This document shows positions 1 to 9,900 of a stretch of 64,000 bases of DNA, one piece after another. A program made the position numbers and the translations under genes. The first letter of the stretch is position 1, and every line of letters begins with the position of its first letter. The stretch comes from Kineococcus endophyticus (GTDB lineage Bacteria; Actinomycetota; Actinomycetes; Actinomycetales; Kineococcaceae): contig NZ_JBFNQN010000018.1 in assembly GCF_040796495.1 (NCBI RefSeq), forward strand, positions 1 to 64,000, given 5' to 3'. The notes beneath the pieces are model-generated. The model searched no databases, was not told the DNA's origin, and saw only the letters and a list, made by a program, of their open reading frames with translations.

Positions 1-44
1 AGCGTGTCGCGCAGCAGCTTGGTCAGCGTGGCATCGAGATCCAT
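1..44 (-). CDS. 5' end of an unidentified gene running off the left edge
   Basis: A leftward ATG at 44 opens a frame MDLDATLTKLLRDT that stays open to the window edge. Only 14 codons are visible and no convincing ribosome binding site precedes the start, so this is a candidate gene start and nothing about function can be said. Confidence 0.3.
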   Translation of the reverse strand, partial: MDLDATLTKLLRDT

Positions 45-112
45 GCGGTCGACCGTAGAGACGACGGGGGCCGGTCTCGACCGCTTTCCTGGAGCGTCGG
101 GCGACGGCCAAC

Positions 113-135
113 GCGCGGTCATCCCGCACTGCGGG
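113..135 (+). repeat. REP-like palindrome
   Basis: A GCGGTCATCCCGC core is followed by a small inverted repeat (CCCGCA / TGCGGG). It belongs to the palindromic family that fills intergenic spaces at 19.9-25.1 kb and, inverted, at 47.3-54.2 kb. A degenerate second core (TCCGGTCATG) follows at about 141-150. Confidence 0.5.
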
Positions 136-193
136 CGACGTCCGGTCATGGCGCATGGGGTGGGCGGGGGAGTCCCGAGTTCGACTCCTACGG

Positions 194-829
194 TCAGGTC
201 ATCAACAGGTAGGTGGCCGCGGTGATGGCACCGCCGACGACACCGCCGAGGAGAACCTGTCCCAGCGTGTGATGTTGGAGCCGTACGCGAGACCACCCGG
301 TCAGCGTGAGCAGGACAGCGCCGACGGCCAGCACCAGGGGGCCGAACAGGATGGTCAGCACGACGACGCTGCCGACCATGCAGCCGGTGTGGATCGACAG
401 CTTGGTCCAGAGCGTGTTCACGAGCAGGAACGCCGGGATCGAGGCGATCGGGGCGACCGTGACGGCGACGACCTCACGGGGGGCGCCGAGGTGATGCACC
501 ACGGCCAGGCCGACCAGGCTGGTGAGAAGCCCGAACAGCACCGGGATGAGCCGCTGGTTGCGGGCCCGCAGGTTCCGGTCGCTCAGGCGGCCCAGCCGGA
601 CCCCGGCCAGGACGAAGGCGTAGGGGATGACGGCGGTGAACAGGGCCGTCAGTCCCGCCCACTTCAACGCCGAGGTCGTGGTGGGGCTGACGGCCAGCGC
701 GACGAGGAGCTGGGTGACGGGCATGACCAGCGTGGGGGAGAAGACGTCGGACACCGCACGCGCCAGGCGCCAGCGGGGGTCCGGTGCGTCCGCGCGCGTG
801 GGGGACGTCGAGGTGGCCTCAGCGGTCAA
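194..829 (-). CDS. PAP2-like phosphatase-family membrane protein
   Basis: The 211-residue protein has about six hydrophobic segments and a C-terminal SRVRLQHHTLGQVLLGG stretch that resembles the last motif of the PAP2 (type 2 phosphatidic acid phosphatase) family (SRxxxxxHxxxDVxxG, with G-Q replacing D-V). A SIHTG stretch stands where the SGH motif usually lies. These departures leave catalytic activity doubtful, although the fold is likely. It probably sits in the cytoplasmic membrane. The TTG start at 829 overlaps the stop of the DUF6545 gene, so it is the last gene of the four-gene leftward operon. A start further inside is possible. Confidence 0.72.
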   Translation of the reverse strand: MTAEATSTSPTRADAPDPRWRLARAVSDVFSPTLVMPVTQLLVALAVSPTTTSALKWAGLTALFTAVIPYAFVLAGVRLGRLSDRNLRARNQRLIPVLFGLLTSLVGLAVVHHLGAPREVVAVTVAPIASIPAFLLVNTLWTKLSIHTGCMVGSVVVLTILFGPLVLAVGAVLLTLTGWSRVRLQHHTLGQVLLGGVVGGAITAATYLLMT

Positions 830-2093
830 CGCGGTCTCCGGGGAGTTGAACAGTGCTGCCCACCCGACCGGAGGGCTCGCCCGAGCCGACGCCGGCCTCA
901 GCGGCGCGGGGGCAGGGGCGCGGGTGCTCGACCTCGACAGCGTCAGCCAGGTCCAGCGCCGTGGGCCAGGCGGCGGCCAGGCGTTGCAGCATCGGGCCGT
1001 CGTCGTCGTGCAGGTCCTCGGTCACGCGGGGCACCGGTCGCAGGTCGTCGAGCTTGCGGCGGCGGGCCAGCTCAACAGCGGTGGCCAGGACCAGGGCCTC
1101 GTCGTCGCGTTGGCGGGCCAGGGTGAGCCGGATCGCGTCGAAGTCGGCCGGGTCCATCCACGGAGTGAGCTCGGTGATGCTGTCGCGGACGGCGGTCTCC
1201 CGAGTCGCCAGGCGCAGTGCGGGGGAGACGACGGTCAGGTCCACCCCGGCGTCCGGGGTGGCCTGGTGCAGAGCAGCGCCCATCGGGCGAAGCCAGCGGG
1301 CGCGAGTGAGGTCAGCGACCTTGGAGGCCCACCGGTCGAAGCCGGCCCAGCTCCGCCCACGAGAGCGCCAGCAGCCGTAGCAGATGGACAAGAACGCCAC
1401 GATCAACGCCGCGCGACCAGAGGCCATCGCCACATCGCGCAGCCCCTCGCCGGATTCGATGGAAACCGCGATGACCTTGGTGATGCCGAAGTAGGCGCAC
1501 GTCAGACCTCCGATGCCGAGAAAGACGACCCCGGAGCGACGAGGAGACGGGTCTCGTGCGGTGCGCCCGAAGCGCAGGCAGTACACCGTGAAGGGGATGC
1601 AGACCACCAGAAAGTAGCCCATGAACAACAGCCAGTAGAGCGTCCCGGTCCAACCGCCGAGACCGTTCTCGACCTCCAGCAGGTCGTAGCGGTTGGGGCT
1701 GAGGGAGTAGCAGGCGAACATGGCCGCAGCCGCGAAGGGCCAGGCTTGCCGGATGCGTCGGGTGGCAGTGGGAGGACGGTGCCGGGCACTGGCCCCACTC
1801 AGATTCTCGGCGGCCACGACGGCGTTGTAGAAGGCACCCAAGGCAATGAGGTGCTTGAGGTGGTCGGGCAAGAACGGCTGGCCCACCAGCTCGCCCAGGC
1901 GGCGACCCAGCGGGTCAACACTCAGCGTGAGCGTCACCGCGCAGGCGGTCAAGATCCAGAACATGCGCCGGGTCTGATCCTCAGGCCGCGCGTGCCCCTC
2001 CCGACGGCGGCGCCGCATCAAGGTCCAGACCCATGCAGCGGTGCCCGAGCAGACCACGGCGATGAGCACGCGCCCCCACAGCAGCGCCGTCAC
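819..2093 (-). CDS. MAB_1171c-family (DUF6545) multi-pass membrane protein
   Basis: The 424-residue protein has about seven transmembrane segments in its first 240 residues (beginning with LLWGRVLIAVVCSGTAAWVW), followed by a soluble C-terminal domain containing WLRPMGAALHQATP and RDSITELTPWMDPAD. This layout matches the actinobacterial MAB_1171c putative transporter family with its DUF6545 tail; no biochemical role is established for the family. Its GTG start overlaps the stop of the upstream protease gene (GTGA at 2090-2093), a sign of translational coupling. The recurring partnership with an IrrE-type protease and an XRE regulator suggests a regulated membrane sensor or export function, which is inference. 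Confidence 0.78.
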   Translation of the reverse strand: MTALLWGRVLIAVVCSGTAAWVWTLMRRRRREGHARPEDQTRRMFWILTACAVTLTLSVDPLGRRLGELVGQPFLPDHLKHLIALGAFYNAVVAAENLSGASARHRPPTATRRIRQAWPFAAAAMFACYSLSPNRYDLLEVENGLGGWTGTLYWLLFMGYFLVVCIPFTVYCLRFGRTARDPSPRRSGVVFLGIGGLTCAYFGITKVIAVSIESGEGLRDVAMASGRAALIVAFLSICYGCWRSRGRSWAGFDRWASKVADLTRARWLRPMGAALHQATPDAGVDLTVVSPALRLATRETAVRDSITELTPWMDPADFDAIRLTLARQRDDEALVLATAVELARRRKLDDLRPVPRVTEDLHDDDGPMLQRLAAAWPTALDLADAVEVEHPRPCPRAAEAGVGSGEPSGRVGSTVQLPGDRVDR

Positions 2094-2842
2094 CGACGGA
2101 CCTCAACCCGCTTGGGGGAGCGGTCCTGCGCACCCCGGTCGTCCTGGGCGTCCCGGTCGTCCCGGCCGTCCTGGTCATCGACGATGCCGAGCATGTGCCG
2201 AGCACGAGCGTCGGCCACCGAGGGCACCGTGCGCGGTGCGGAGGTCTTCGAGCTGCGCAGGCGACGGCCGAGCATGGTGGCGACCAGCTCGGTGTGGCGC
2301 TCGCGCGGAGAGGTCCACTCTCCGCGCGCCAGGGACGGCAAGAGACGTCCTTCCAAGATGCTGCGGGCGGTGGCGTCGTTGATCTGCGTCAGGTGCTCGT
2401 CCATGCCCAGCTCGCAGGTGTGACCCAACAGCATGTGAGCGAACTCGTGGCGCAGGTTGTCGTCACGACCCGTCGACCACGCCGCGGCATCGACCAGCAG
2501 CAGGTCCTCGTCCTCCCCCTCCAGCCACGCCGCGCTGACGTGACGCTTCCCGGTGGCATCCCGCACGCGCTCGCGGTCGACGTACCAGACCCGCACTCGT
2601 CGGCCGCGGCGTTCCTCCAGCAGGTCGCGCAGGTCGGAGATCGAGGCGTCTTCGGGCAGGTCCAGGTCGTCGACGAGGCGCTGGCTGCGGCCGGCGACCA
2701 GCAGGTCCAGCAACCGCAGGTAGGCGCGCCGTACGGCGCGGGGCGCGTGCAAGGCCGCACGTCGCGGTTCCGTTGGGACAGCGGCGGCCTCGCGCGGGGT
2801 TGCAGGCTGGGGGATGCCGACGCCGGGGGTGCTCTCGCGCAT
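2090..2842 (-). CDS. ImmA/IrrE-family metallo-endopeptidase
   Basis: A 250-residue protein from the ATG at 2842 (an in-frame TTG at 2899 would add 19 residues). The zinc-protease motif HEFAHMLLGH is visible at about residues 132-141, preceded by the RDDNLR segment usual in this family. ImmA of ICEBs1 and IrrE of Deinococcus cleave cognate XRE-type repressors to switch on mobile-element or stress genes. Here an XRE-type gene lies immediately upstream in the same direction, so it is the obvious candidate substrate, but this is inference. The N-terminal 40 residues are proline/alanine-rich and probably disordered. Confidence 0.85.
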   Translation of the reverse strand: MRESTPGVGIPQPATPREAAAVPTEPRRAALHAPRAVRRAYLRLLDLLVAGRSQRLVDDLDLPEDASISDLRDLLEERRGRRVRVWYVDRERVRDATGKRHVSAAWLEGEDEDLLLVDAAAWSTGRDDNLRHEFAHMLLGHTCELGMDEHLTQINDATARSILEGRLLPSLARGEWTSPRERHTELVATMLGRRLRSSKTSAPRTVPSVADARARHMLGIVDDQDGRDDRDAQDDRGAQDRSPKRVEVRR

Positions 2843-2993
2843 CGCTTGCTGAACTCCACTGGATCGAGGGACCCGGCGATTATGCACAGCCGTCCGCAAG
2901 AATCAAAAAGCACAGCTCACAGCGTGTGACCGCTGTGGCGGCAGTGGATTGTTCCTCCTAGAGACGTCGCAGCCCGTGGGGCTAATGGACGGC

Positions 2994-3497
2994 TCAATCA
3001 GTTGGGTCGTCGGCATTTTCGCCGGCCGAAGCGGCGTTGCCGGCCTGCTGGCGCCCACTGCTGCGGGGCAAGTCGTCGCGATCTTCGACCTGGCCGATTT
3101 TCTCCATTGAGGCGATCAGGTCGGTCACTACGGCCAGGCCCTCAGGGGTCAACCGACTGGCGCGCAGGAACGTGTTCGATAGCTTCCGGTCACGCATCAT
3201 GGTGAGGAAGTTCATCTCTGATTCAAGCTGAGCTGATTGTTCTTCGCCAACAAAATACTTTGGGCTAACACCAAAAACATTGGCAATAGCTTTGACTTGA
3301 TCGAGTCCCGGATTTCTGCTCGCGCCTGATCGCAGCCGGGAGAGGTGTTGATGCGTAACGGCCGTCGGGCCAACGCGAGCAGTGCCGTCTGCAATCTCTT
3401 TGAGCGAATACTCCCGCCCGCTGGGATGGCGCATCGTGTCGAATAGCTTGTTCAGGCGGTCGGCAAAGTCCCCGCGGTCTTCGTCGGGGGATGCCAC
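2994..3497 (-). CDS. EspR-like XRE-family transcriptional regulator
   Basis: The GTG start at 3497 is chosen because an AGGAGG ribosome binding site lies six bases upstream; a longer frame to 3608 exists but lacks this signal. The 167-residue product has an N-terminal helix-turn-helix (FADRLNKLFDTM, then HQHLSRLRSG, then VKAIANVFGVSPKYF) followed by a C-terminal helical region with LTPEGLAVVTDLI. The order of motifs and the C-terminal helices resemble mycobacterial EspR-type nucleoid-associated regulators. It leads the leftward operon and is the likely partner of the adjacent ImmA/IrrE protease. The last 25 residues are low complexity. Confidence 0.82.
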   Translation of the reverse strand: MASPDEDRGDFADRLNKLFDTMRHPSGREYSLKEIADGTARVGPTAVTHQHLSRLRSGASRNPGLDQVKAIANVFGVSPKYFVGEEQSAQLESEMNFLTMMRDRKLSNTFLRASRLTPEGLAVVTDLIASMEKIGQVEDRDDLPRSSGRQQAGNAASAGENADDPTD

Positions 3498-3900
3498 GAA
3501 CTGCCTCCTGTGCAACAAGCTGGGTCGGGACACCCAGATTAGGGGGTCCGGCCCGCCGAGCAGTGTCGGTCGTCGTGTTCGGTCGTCGCACATTGGTGTG
3601 CGCAGCATCTAGGGTGTGTAGCGCCTTGATGCGCAGCCAGCGATCCGGGCCGAGACCTGGGGCACCAGGTTGTGGCGGTGGTGCCCCCCGACGGGGGTCG
3701 TGAGGGGCGCCACCTAGGTCCCGGACAGGACCGGAAGGCGTGGTCGTTCCATCACTCGACCGACGTCTTCCCGCGACGGGTGAGGCGGCAACCCCACTCG
3801 GCGTGCTGACCGAGACCTGCTCACCGTCCCCCGGCGGTACGTCGTGGCCGCGGCCAGCCGCCGGGGGGCGGTCCATCCATCTGAGCAGAAGGAGCCAGTG

Positions 3901-5940
3901 ATGACACCTCCCACCCAGCACAGCACCCGCTCACGACCTCGCCCGATCACGCTCGCCGCGGCGGCGGCCATGACCGGCCTGCTGGTCATGACCCAGCCCG
4001 GAGCGGCCATCGCCGCCGACAAGACCGGCAACGACGACACCGAGACCACCGTCCTGCACCCCACGATCAGCGGGACCGACGGCACCGTCCGTTACTCGGT
4101 CGCCGGCCTGGCAGGCGGCGGCATCCAACTGTCGTTCGTCCACGTCCCCAACGAGGCGGCGGGGGAGAAGTCTGGCCGTGCCGAGACGCAGTCGAAGGAG
4201 TTCACGGTCACCGTGGACGCCGCGGCCATCGCCACCCAGACGGTGACCGACGACGGCGGCACCGTCGTCCCGGCCGCCGACACCAGCGACAACACCAGCG
4301 ACGACTCCGCTGACGAGGAGGCCGACAAGACGGCCGACGAGGACGGCGACAGCGCCAAGGACGCGAGCACCCGGGGCGCCATCGTCGAGCAGGACGTCAC
4401 CGATGACTCCACGAAGGTCACGCTCTCCGCCGACACCGAGGGCGTTGCAACCGTGTGGGTCCTGCCGCAGCAGGCTCCGGCCGCGGCCGACCCCGACGAC
4501 CAGTCCTGGGTCACCCGGACCTGGCACCTGCTCGTCGACAAGATCACCGGCAACGACGAGGACAGCGACCAGGACGACCAGGGCGACGCCAAGCCGACCG
4601 TTGAGCCGACCAGCTCCCCGACGTCCAGCCCGACGTCGGACCCGACCTCGAGTTCGTCGTCTACCCCGTCCAGCTCGCCCACCTCGTCGAGCACCGCGAC
4701 CGGCGGCGCCGACCAGGACGACGCGGACAACACGGCCGACGACGCCGCCGCGGGTGGGGGCGACACCTGCGTGGTGACGCAGGACCAGCTCACCACCAGC
4801 ACCCGCGACGGCGGGGACGGCACGGTGGATGCCCCGCTGGAGGACGGCCCCAGCGCGGCGCCGACGTTCAGCGAGGAGGTCCGCAAGAAGGCCGCCCAGC
4901 AGCAGGAACAGGCGTCGGACTGCGGCGAGGGCACCAGCGCGGGCACCAGCGAGGGCACCAGCGAGGACAGCGACAAGTCCGACGGTACCGACGTCACGGA
5001 GGTCTCCGACAGCTCGACCGGCTCTGCGACGTCCAGCAGCGGCAAGGGCAAGGTTGAGGTCGCGGCCGGGGACTGGCTGTCGGGAATCTCCGGTGAGCGG
5101 CCGGCGGCCGAGAAGCTGCGCGGGGTGCCCGCGGAGGTGGCAACGACGTGGGCCGACTTCTCCGGCAACGCCGACCAACTCAACCCCGGCGCGGAGTTCG
5201 GCCCCGACGCCTGGGACAAGTCGCTCATCATCGCCATCCCGCCGTTCCCCCAGGGCTCCTCGTGGGAGGCGACCGCGGCCGGGGACAACGACGAGTACCT
5301 GCGTCACTACTTCTCGACCCTGGAGTCGAAGTGGGCCGGTCGTAACGGGACCGCCTACATCGAGTACAGCTACGAGGCCAACGGGTACTGGATGGCCTGG
5401 CCGGTCAAGGCCGGACAGGAAGACGCCTGGGCCAAGGCGTTCGAGCGGGCTCGCTCGATCCAGCAGGAGGAGTTCCTCGACGCGCTGCTGGGCGTCCGCT
5501 TCAACCACGAGTCCAACGGCTATGACGGCGACTCCCACGACCTGCTCCAGGCCATCAAGGGCAGCATCGACTTCGTGGGCACCAGCTACTACAACGCCTA
5601 CCCGCCCGTCAGCACGCAGACCGAGTTCGACGAGCGGGCACAGATGCTCGACGGCGGCGGCGGCCCGAAGGGCATCGCCACCTGGCTGGCGGCGGCGAAG
5701 GAGGCCGGGCTGCCCATCGAGTTCGCAGAGTGGGCCGAGAGCGCGAAGGACGGCGACTCCGCCGCGTTCATCGACGGGATGCACGACACCTTCTCCAGCA
5801 ACGCCGGCCCCGGGCCGGGGCAGGTGTTCGCTGAGTCCTACTTCAACATCGACAAGGACAACGACAACTGGCGGATCAACTCAGGCAAGTTGCCCGAGTC
5901 CGCGAAGCGGTACGCCGAGAAGTTCGCAGACGTCGGCTGA
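3901..5940 (+). CDS. Secreted glycoside hydrolase, GH26-like, with long acidic linkers
   Basis: The ATG at 3901 follows an AAGGAG site; 679 residues. A signal peptide ends near GAAIAA (residues 1-39). Two beta-type stretches (about 50-110 and 160-190) are separated by Asp/Thr-rich linker, then comes a Ser/Thr/Pro linker (about 240-280), a Cys pair and another Ser-rich linker. The C-terminal 290 residues look like a TIM-barrel glycosidase: YIEYSYEANGYWMAW resembles the acid/base region of GH26 enzymes (candidate E492), and IEFAEWA carries candidate nucleophiles (E607 or E610). Substrate is unknown; peptidoglycan-associated or capsular polysaccharide is possible. It precedes the conjugation genes and is followed by a strong hairpin. 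Confidence 0.7.
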   Translation: MTPPTQHSTRSRPRPITLAAAAAMTGLLVMTQPGAAIAADKTGNDDTETTVLHPTISGTDGTVRYSVAGLAGGGIQLSFVHVPNEAAGEKSGRAETQSKEFTVTVDAAAIATQTVTDDGGTVVPAADTSDNTSDDSADEEADKTADEDGDSAKDASTRGAIVEQDVTDDSTKVTLSADTEGVATVWVLPQQAPAAADPDDQSWVTRTWHLLVDKITGNDEDSDQDDQGDAKPTVEPTSSPTSSPTSDPTSSSSSTPSSSPTSSSTATGGADQDDADNTADDAAAGGGDTCVVTQDQLTTSTRDGGDGTVDAPLEDGPSAAPTFSEEVRKKAAQQQEQASDCGEGTSAGTSEGTSEDSDKSDGTDVTEVSDSSTGSATSSSGKGKVEVAAGDWLSGISGERPAAEKLRGVPAEVATTWADFSGNADQLNPGAEFGPDAWDKSLIIAIPPFPQGSSWEATAAGDNDEYLRHYFSTLESKWAGRNGTAYIEYSYEANGYWMAWPVKAGQEDAWAKAFERARSIQQEEFLDALLGVRFNHESNGYDGDSHDLLQAIKGSIDFVGTSYYNAYPPVSTQTEFDERAQMLDGGGGPKGIATWLAAAKEAGLPIEFAEWAESAKDGDSAAFIDGMHDTFSSNAGPGPGQVFAESYFNIDKDNDNWRINSGKLPESAKRYAEKFADVG

Positions 5941-6021
5941 GAGCGGCCTCACTGGCTGACGGCATGTATCCCGGGGAACTCTGACCCCGAAGCGCGTTCT
6001 GGCTGTCGGCGCCGGACGCTG

Positions 6022-6052
6022 GCGTGGTGGGCGGATTGCCCGCCCACCACGC
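6022..6052 (+). terminator. Hairpin terminator after the glycosidase gene
   Basis: A perfect 13-bp stem (GCGTGGTGGGCGG with its complement) encloses a five-base loop ATTGC, 80 bases after the glycosidase stop. No T-run follows, as is common in high-GC actinobacteria. It separates the glycosidase from the operon starting at 6145. Confidence 0.65.
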
Positions 6053-6082
6053 TGACACACCCCTCCTCGACCACTTCCCCGC

Positions 6083-6127
6083 TTGACGTCCAGCGGGTGC
6101 CGTGTACCGTGTAACACGTCATACGAT
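6083..6127 (+). promoter_or_regulatory. Putative promoter and operator of the T4SS operon
   Basis: A tandem CGTGTACCGTGTA (6101-6113) runs into ACACG, and a TACGAT hexamer at 6122-6127 could be a -10 box 17 bases before the start codon of the first operon gene. The same tandem, with two changes (CGTGTTACGTGTA), precedes the small membrane protein gene at 15325. The shared motif suggests a common regulator. Confidence 0.45.
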
Positions 6128-6144
6128 ACGACCTAGGAGAACCC

Positions 6145-6432
6145 ATGCACACGCTCGCAACATTCGCTTCGTTCGCTACCGACGCTGCTCAAGGCGGCGG
6201 AGGGGGCGGGTTCGGGACCGGCGGTCTGCGCACCTGGATTTCGGAGAACATCGTCACCCTGGCCCTGCTCGCGCTCGGGTGCATCATCCTGTGGAAGTCG
6301 CGCGGGGGAGAGGTCGCCAACGGAATCTCCATCGCCGCCGGCGCCATCGTGGGAATCTGCTTCCTCGGCATGGCCACCGGCACCACCGCCACCGAGCTGG
6401 GTAGCTGGCTCGTGGGCCTCCTGCGGGGCTGA
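6145..6432 (+). CDS. Small two-helix membrane protein, VirB2/TrbC-pilin-like position
   Basis: The 95-residue product begins with a Gly-rich segment after a short hydrophobic start, then has two transmembrane helices (NIVTLALLALGCIILW and ISIAAGAIVGICFLGMA). An AGGAG site lies six bases upstream of the ATG. It is the first gene of the conjugation operon and has the size, topology and position of pilin-like or small inner-membrane components in Gram-positive type IV secretion systems. No sequence signature proves pilin function. Confidence 0.7.
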   Translation: MHTLATFASFATDAAQGGGGGGFGTGGLRTWISENIVTLALLALGCIILWKSRGGEVANGISIAAGAIVGICFLGMATGTTATELGSWLVGLLRG

Positions 6433-6434
6433 CC

Positions 6435-6890
6435 ATGCGCCTGCCGGACGACGATGAGATTTACAACGTCGACAGCGTCTACCTCGGTCCGCCCGGCCGC
6501 TTCATCGGCCGGTTTCGGCAACGGGCCATCATCCTGTTCCCCGGCATCTTGCTGCTCGTCTTCGTCATCGAACGCCGGGCAGGGTTCCCCTTCACACTGC
6601 TCACCGTCGGCCTCACCGTCATGGCGTGCGCGGCGTTGACGGCCTCCATCGTCGACCACACCAGTAGCGAACGATCCCTCGGCGTCCTCCTGCGCACCAG
6701 TTGGCAGGAAGTCATCGGTCGCCGCCCCCGCAGGGCGACCCCGCGCAAACGCCGTACCCGCAGCGCCGAGAAGGTCCTGCGGAAGACCGCAGTCCGTCAG
6801 CGACCGGAGGAATCGCTCGGCCCCCGACGAACCCGGTTCCGTGACCTCCCGGCCCGCACAACCCCCGATACGGACAGCTCCGCCAGTTGA
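6435..6890 (+). CDS. Conjugation membrane protein, PrgI/VirB3-like
   Basis: A 151-residue protein with two adjacent transmembrane helices (AIILFPGILLLVFVI and FTLLTVGLTVMACAALTASI) and a basic, arginine-rich cytoplasmic C-terminus. The ATG lies two bases after the preceding stop, and the VirB4-type ATPase gene follows. A short two-helix protein directly before VirB4 is the usual place for a PrgI/VirB3-type subunit in Gram-positive conjugation systems. Assignment rests mainly on topology and neighbourhood. Confidence 0.68.
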   Translation: MRLPDDDEIYNVDSVYLGPPGRFIGRFRQRAIILFPGILLLVFVIERRAGFPFTLLTVGLTVMACAALTASIVDHTSSERSLGVLLRTSWQEVIGRRPRRATPRKRRTRSAEKVLRKTAVRQRPEESLGPRRTRFRDLPARTTPDTDSSAS

Positions 6891-6928
6891 CCCCCGCAGC
6901 TCGCTACGCACCCACTGGAGAACTCAGC

Positions 6929-9900
6929 ATGGCCCTCTGGTCCACGGCATCCAAGGACGCCGCACCCGAACCCCCGTCGGGGTTGTCGTCCCTGCCCAAG
7001 CACCCTCGACCCATCGAGGGTGACGACGTCGAGACGGCACCTCGTACTTCCCTCCGTGGTGCTCGCAAGCTGCGCAAGCCCAAGGACAACGACCTGGTGA
7101 CTACGTCGCCCTCGGACCCGTCGCCGGCAGACCCGCAGGAAGCGACTCCGCAGCTCCCCTCGCTCGCCGCTGACCGCACCGGCGAGGACGTCCAGCCGGA
7201 GTCGACCCTCGACCAGCCGCACGACGACGTCGAGGTGGCCGACCAGAACGAGGCCGGCGCCGCCCAGCACCGCCTCCGCGACCTGCTGGCGGCGCCGACC
7301 ACGGCGGCCCGACGGACCGGGGACGGGGCTCGGGCCCTCACCACCCGCGCGTTGACCCTGGCTACCCAGCGCCCGCCCCGAGCTGGGCACGCGGCCGAGA
7401 CGGCGCGACAGGACGGCACGCCTTGGGCGCTGGAGTCCGTCGTGAACCACCTCACCTTCACCAAGCAGCGCATGATCGCGTGGTACCTGGCGGACCCTCA
7501 GCAGTGGAGCTTCCGGCCCACCGCTGAGGGCGAACAGCTCATCGAGGCCAACGCCGGGCAGCTCGCGGAGCTGGTCGGCTCGACCGTCTTCATCCGTCGC
7601 ACGAGCCGTCCGTGGCCGATGTCGGCGTGGGCCAAAGCGTCCTGGCGCAACTCTCCCGATCCGGGGGCGGCCTACGCCGAAATCCTCAAGCGCGACCAGC
7701 GGCTCCTCCAGTCCCAGCAGCAAGCCGACACGCTCACCTACTACGGCGTGGACCTGGGAACGCGCCCTCCGCTGACTCGTGTCCTGGCCAAGGTGCATGA
7801 GGCCGTCGCGGATCGCGAGATGCGCGCCCTCCAGGCCCGGCTGGACCACCTTGACGCCATCATGGCCGGCGACGGCCTGAGCGCACGGCCGGCCCTGGGA
7901 GCGGACATGGCCTGGCTCCTGGCCCGCTCGTTCGCCCTGGGCTGCCCCGTGCGGCACGACCGTGAGGTGACCCCCGCGGAGTGGACCCGGGAAGACCTGG
8001 CCAAGTTCATCGACGGGGTCGACTGGAGCGCCGAGCCGCTGGCACCGACCATCACGATCACCTCGACCCTGGGCGACCAGCCCGTCACCCGGCACGTTGT
8101 CACCCTCACGGTCGGACAGATGCAGGAACTTGCCATCCCCGAGGGGTACGACCCCTGGATGGCCCGGGTCGATCGACTCCCCTTCCCGGTGGAGTGGACG
8201 GCCCGTATCGACGTGCGTACTCCCGAGCAGACCTCCAAGGAGATGGAGAAGCTGTCTGACCGGATCGACGCGCAGGTCAACCACTACCAGCAGGACCACG
8301 GCAAGCGTCCGCCGAAGCAGCTCGCCCGACAGTTCCACCGCACCGGTGAGGTCGAAGACGAGATGCGGACGGGCTTCGACGGCCTGAGCACCCGTACCCG
8401 CGGGTGGTACCGCCTCCACGTCTCCGGCCGCACCGAGGAGGAGGCGTTGAAGCGCGCCGAAGCGGTCCGCAACCTCTACAAGCCGAACATCAACATCGAG
8501 CAGGAACTCGGCCAGTACCAGCTCGCCCGAGAAGCCGTCCCCGGCGAGCCCCTGGCCAACACCGGGCACACCCGTCGACTCCCGGTACTCAAGGTCGCCG
8601 CCGCCGTGCCCGCGGCCACCGCCGAGGTCGGGGACAAGCGCGGTGTGCTCATCGGGGAGACCGCCGGTTTCGTCTCCCGAGCAGTCGTGCACGACCTGTG
8701 GCTGGGCCCGGAGGTGCTGGACCAGTCCGGCCTCTGCCTCATCGCCGCTGCCCCTGGTGGCGGGAAGTCCAACCTCATGGGCCTGCTCATCGCCAAGACC
8801 TGCGCCCAGGGCGTCCCCTGGACGGTCATGGACCCCTCCGGTCGTCTGGGCCAGCTGTGCGCCCTGCCCTGGTTCCGGGGAATCTCCAAGCAGATCAACC
8901 TTCTGCGCAGCGAGGCCGGATCGCTCAACCCCTACGCCCTGGTCCCCGAGCCCAAGCGCGAATGGTTCACCGACGAGGACGACCCCGAGAAGTCCTACCG
9001 AGACGCGGTCACCGCGGCACAGATGACCCGGCGCGACCTCACGTTCGACACCCTGCGCTGGTGCCTGGACCCCTCCCAGGCCCGTGACGGTGAGATGCGT
9101 ACCGCTCTGCGCGACGCGATCGGCAAGGCGCCGGCCACGATCCACTCCAGTGCACACGGCGTGCTGGAGGTGCTGCGCCCGCGCAAGGGCGTCTACAAGA
9201 CGAGCGGTGCAGTACTGTTCCGCAGGCTGGAGGAAGCCAGCCAGCGCGAGCTGGCTCGGCTGTTCTTCGCGCCGCCGGAAGGAACGGGCTCCACGCACAG
9301 TGAGGAGACGCAGCAGCCGCGGCTCAAGGTCTACAACCTCAAGGGACTGGTGCAGCCCGAAGAACAGAAGGAGCAGGACGACTGGTCGTTCGAGGAGCTG
9401 CTGTCCCGACCGATCATGAACCTGGCGGCCTGGAGCTCTGCCTCGGACCTCTACAGGGGCGACATTCACTCGCGCAAGGGCTTCTCGCTGGACGAGGCGC
9501 ACGAGGTGACCAAGGTCGGCACCGGAAAGGCCCTTGTCGGCAAGGTGCAGACCGACTCGCGGAAGTTCGACATTGCCGCACTGGTCGCCACCCAGAACCC
9601 CTCTCGCCTCCTGGGGGAGGGAGCAGCGAACCTCGTGGGTTCCGCCTTCGTCGGGCGGACGCTCGACCTGGACGAGCAACGGGACGCCTTGAAGATGCTG
9701 AGGCTGCCCGCCGGGGTCGGGTACGAGGCCATCCTGGGCGGCCTTTCTCCCAAGTCCTCGCGCACGCGCCGCCCGGCGGACGACTTCGAGGGGGAGAACG
9801 AATGGCTGAACCGATCGACCCCCGCAGCGGCCAACTACAAGGAGTTCATCTTCGCCGACGGCATGGGTGGTGAGAACGGCCAGGGCGGGATCGAGAAGAT

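Noticed and set aside
155-1126. A long plus-strand frame over the PAP2-like gene
   Set aside because: Composition is Gln/Asp/Gly/Arg-rich shadow sequence; the minus strand carries the coherent membrane proteins.
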